Shown here: positions 61,172-64,000 of the stretch, in pieces
Position numbering within the stretch: position 1 is the first letter of the stretch
Layout: each line of letters opens with the position of its first letter
DNA from: Diphasiastrum complanatum
Lineage: Eukaryota > Streptophyta > Lycopodiopsida > Lycopodiales > Lycopodiaceae
Assembly: GCA_029204225.1 (NCBI GenBank)
Contig: CM055106.1
Span: 5,308,858 to 5,372,857 of the forward strand
Length of the DNA: 64,000 nucleotides
Direction of reading: 5' to 3'
Translations under genes and position numbers: made by a program
Notes under the pieces: model-generated
Told to the model about the DNA's origin: nothing
What the model saw: the letters and a program-made list of their open reading frames with translations, nothing else
Database searches by the model: none

Positions 61172-63274
61172 CTGTGAAGATCGGTCACTAACAATCAGCG
61201 TGCTTGTTCGTACCAGTTAAAGAGACCAACTTTACTGACTCCATGCATATGACAACAAAATTTGAAGTGTTAATGAATAAATGCCTATGGTGCTTTAAAA
61301 ACTGAAAAAGTTTAGTGCTGTCTCTATACGTACCATCCAAAACTGAAAAGGCCAAAACGATTGGGTACATAAATGATAAGTATGCCAACAGATGACGGCT
61401 CAACATCAAAGATGATAAAGAGAGCCAAACCGTGCAAGCAAAAATTACATTTACCTCAGCTATTTCTAAGTTATCACATCGAGAATACTTCCCAGTTTTT
61501 TTTTTTAATTATTGTGAATTTGGGAAAATTCCACCACGGGCTCATAAGAAATCCTATCTTTCCACAAAGTTTTATCCTTGGGACATCTTTGAAGAATAAC
61601 CCCCGGACGCGTCCATATTTTTCTTTTTTTTTTAAATTTAACTCTAAAAAATTCAAAAAAAAAAAAAAAGCGGGCGCGTCCGGGGACCCGGACGCACCCC
61701 TGGCACGTCCACGTCCGGACGCGGACGCAGACGCGGACGCGCATCCAGACGCGCGTTCACGTCCGGGGTCCACCACGTTAGCTCCAGTGCAACCAAAGAT
61801 TTTAATTTTAGCAGAGTGCAATTAGTAGCTCAATGTATTATGTTGCTTCCGTTAACAGACTGCATTCTAACTGGAGAATGCACAATAACTACTTTGTTTC
61901 TGTTTCAACTTTCAAGTTAGAGACAGAACATGCTAAACTAAAATTCCAAACATCTTCTAATAACGTGCAAACATCAGCCCAACTAATGTTCGAGTAACAA
62001 GCTATACAGAAAATTTGATCCAATAATACAAGATTATGAACTACATCAAAAGCTTGTAAGGATCAATGTGGATTCTAAGAACAGCATGAAAGATGGGACA
62101 ATGACATTCCAGCATGTCAACATTGCTCTTCAAAAATTGATATTCGCATTTAGAGAAAGGTCTTAAGTACTCAACCTCAAATCTCACCATTGGCTTCATG
62201 GCATACTTGACACTAATGGTGTCAAGAAAATGCTGCCAACTCTTATACAAAGTATGCTATTAAAATTTACATAAAATGAAGAAAGACCAAAAGGTGGTGT
62301 GAAGTGTCTTAGGGTGAAACAGAGCGCATTTCAGAACAGTGTTCCAAACACGTTCCATTTCATAGTATGACCTAGATTTTTTTTTGGAATGCACTTTTTA
62401 ACAGATTAAAAAACATTTGTTGATTTTTTTTAATTAGAGGAAAATAGAGAACAGCAGTAAGGTGCCTTAAATTTGTTTAGATTAAAAAAATCCATTTATA
62501 TTTTAAAAAACACCTCTATGATTTATTATAGCGTCTGGATCTAGAAAATTTTACAGTTTTGACAGTACCATGATGAACATTAAAGCCTTTGAGATCAGCA
62601 CCTGGAGCGAGGCCCTGATGCAGCAGCAGCAGAGGCTCTTGGTTTCTTCCAGATCCCCTCGGAAATAAATCCAAGTGCAGACCTAGAAATTTTGGTACGG
62701 GTGTCAGCACATAGTGAGGTAGAGGTAGGCCACTTACCAGTGGCAGGGGCTACTCTAGGAGGCCTAGAGCACAGCAGGCCTCTTTTCATAGCACCAGAGA
62801 GGACTTAGTTATCGTGTCACTGATGGACTCCAAGACTACTATTTTTTTCTGTTTCAGAATGGGTTTCAATGTCCTAGTGTGTGGGCCCTCTTGGTCAGTA
62901 ATAGATATAAAAAGGCCTATGGGGCAATATGACTTAGAGCAGCTTAGATCAATCATAGGATACAATCCACACTAGAATAGCTTAGATTCAGCTCATTCCA
63001 ATCGGTATACATTTGGAGATTATCATTCTGCTGTTGTTCTTCACAGGTTGATCTATGCACTTGCATCATTCTCTTAATTCTGTGCACTCTTTGAATCCAT
63101 TGCTCAGAACTACCATACTCCCATGCAAATCCTTTTCCAATCTTTAATAGCAATAACCACCACGCGCACCTCCTTGTTTGAAGCCTTTTGTCCTACTCTT
63201 ATCATAAAAAATAGCATGAGATTGAAGGTTGCTATCAGAAATGTGAAGCTTTATGATTTATCAAGGTTGCTTAC
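61172..63274 (-). other. Intron between exons C and B, with short unknown frames
   Basis: It holds a GC-rich repeat island (61600-61780). It also has a minus frame at 62041-62250 (YKSWQHFLDTISVKYAMKPM, VEYLRPFSKCEYQFLK) that looks protein-like but is not assigned. It may be a skipped exon, a relic or chance. Confidence 0.4.
61610..61780. repeat. GC-rich GGACGC-repeat island
   Basis: Tandem and inverted GGACGC/GCGTCC hexamers are packed into about 110 bases (61668-61775), with a further CGGACGCGTCC at about 61604-61614. A poly-A-rich stretch lies between them. The surroundings are strongly AT-rich. Confidence 0.85.
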
Positions 63275-63365
63275 CTGTGGCACAACACAATCAGCATGAC
63301 GAGGGTCCCACACAAGAGCCCAAGAACATTCCCAACCTTCTACTGCCTCAACTTCCAGCGGAGCT
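63275..63365 (-). CDS. Minus-strand gene, exon B (30 codons plus split Arg)
   Basis: TTTTATGCAG|A...CAG|GTAAGC encloses APLEVEAVEGWECSWALVWD, PRHADCVVPQ. Its first base completes Arg from exon A. The W-x-C ... DP-x-x-x-x-C-x-x-P pattern is reminiscent of the second half of CW-type zinc fingers. Confidence 0.7.
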
Positions 63366-63811
63366 CTGCATAAAAGAATATAATATGACTATTCAGATGA
63401 GATAAGTCGTGAAGAACGTCATCACCAAACGCGATTATTATATGCAGAACAACATAGAGTAGACAGGACCAAAACATGACCAATTACAGTCTATTCTGGA
63501 CAACAACAATACTACCTCGTAACAGTTCAATCTACAGATAAGACTGTACATACAGCAAATTTTGGTGAAATACCAATACAAATCCCAAACACACATCAGA
63601 ATATGACCCCTTGCAGGTCTTACATTCTGATTCCCACCACACACGAAACATTAAACTTCACCAGTCAAACTAATGGTTGCAAACCATACACTTTCCACGT
63701 ACAGTTACTAATTTCTGAATAAAATTGTACAGAAAGGAACCTACTATGTCGCCTCTTGCGATCAATAGGACATTCCAAATTACACATGAGCCAAGGTAAT
63801 GTAGCTCTTAC

Positions 63812-64000
63812 CTCCGCCATTTTCCACAAATAATGTCAGTGACAGCCATTGTGCCATCAGGGCAAACTTGTCCTTCCTCATATAGGACATGCTGACATTG
63901 TAGCCAATTTTCCCTGCTCCCACCAGGCAAACATGTTGCAGGCAGCCAACCTTTTGGCCATATATTCTGTAGCAAGCCAACCCCCAGATGAGCCTTCAGC
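63812..64000 (-). CDS. Minus-strand gene, exon A (partial, continues beyond window)
   Basis: It encodes LKAHLGVGLLQNIWPKGWLP, then SRENWLQCQHVLYEEGQVCP and TDIICGKWRR, ending before GTAAGAG in phase 2. It is rich in Cys and Trp. IICGKWRR followed by the exon B pattern recalls the CW zinc finger (C-x-KWR ... W-x-C ... C), but the first Cys pair is not at the canonical spacing, so the family is uncertain. The real frame is clear from splice phases across A, B and C. The 5' end is outside the window. Confidence 0.65.

Noticed and set aside
61373-61825. Frames with Ala-Asp or Arg-Val repeats
   Set aside because: They are translations of the GGACGC DNA repeat in different frames, not protein genes.

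Overview
The window looks like nuclear DNA of a vascular plant with a very large, repeat-rich genome. A gymnosperm is my best guess, but the sequence does not prove it. It is AT-rich, has GT-AG split plant genes with kilobase-scale introns, and is mostly nested, decayed LTR retrotransposons whose primer-binding sites match initiator Met-tRNA. I found no bacterial operons, CRISPR array, tRNA or rRNA genes.

The main host gene runs on the plus strand from 4350 to 33613. Nine in-phase exons encode the last ~389 residues of a PINX1/PXR1-type G-patch nucleolar protein. The exons carrying the start codon and G-patch lie upstream of the window or were not recognised. Intron 3 (6.4 kb) holds a chromovirus (5167-10795). 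Intron 6 (18.1 kb) holds a decayed SNF2 helicase pseudogene of the CLSY/DRD1 type (16190-17130). The same intron holds a three-level retroelement nest: a Ty1/copia element (17369-30212), a Ty3/gypsy element inside it, and a younger copia element (19733-25752, TSD CAGTA) inside the gypsy RT.

Before the gene (1-4349) are a chromovirus gag scrap, an LTR retrotransposon 5' half (304-2815) inserted in it, and unassigned sequence. After the gene, 33614-39326 is decayed gypsy/chromovirus material, with a long GA microsatellite and a perfect 26-bp inverted repeat. At 39397-47676 a plus-strand copia element is split by foreign sequence: a block of unrecognised ORFs (about 40930-44340) and an antisense copia fragment (44373-45870). 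At 47677-54210 is a complete but defective copia element with ~1.4-kb LTRs. From 54211 to about 58200 are gypsy and copia relics.

The right end (61115-64000) carries three phase-matched exons of a second, minus-strand gene whose 5' end is outside the window. Its Cys/Trp pattern is reminiscent of CW-type zinc fingers, but I could not name it. The least explained part of the window is the ORF block at 40930-44340.
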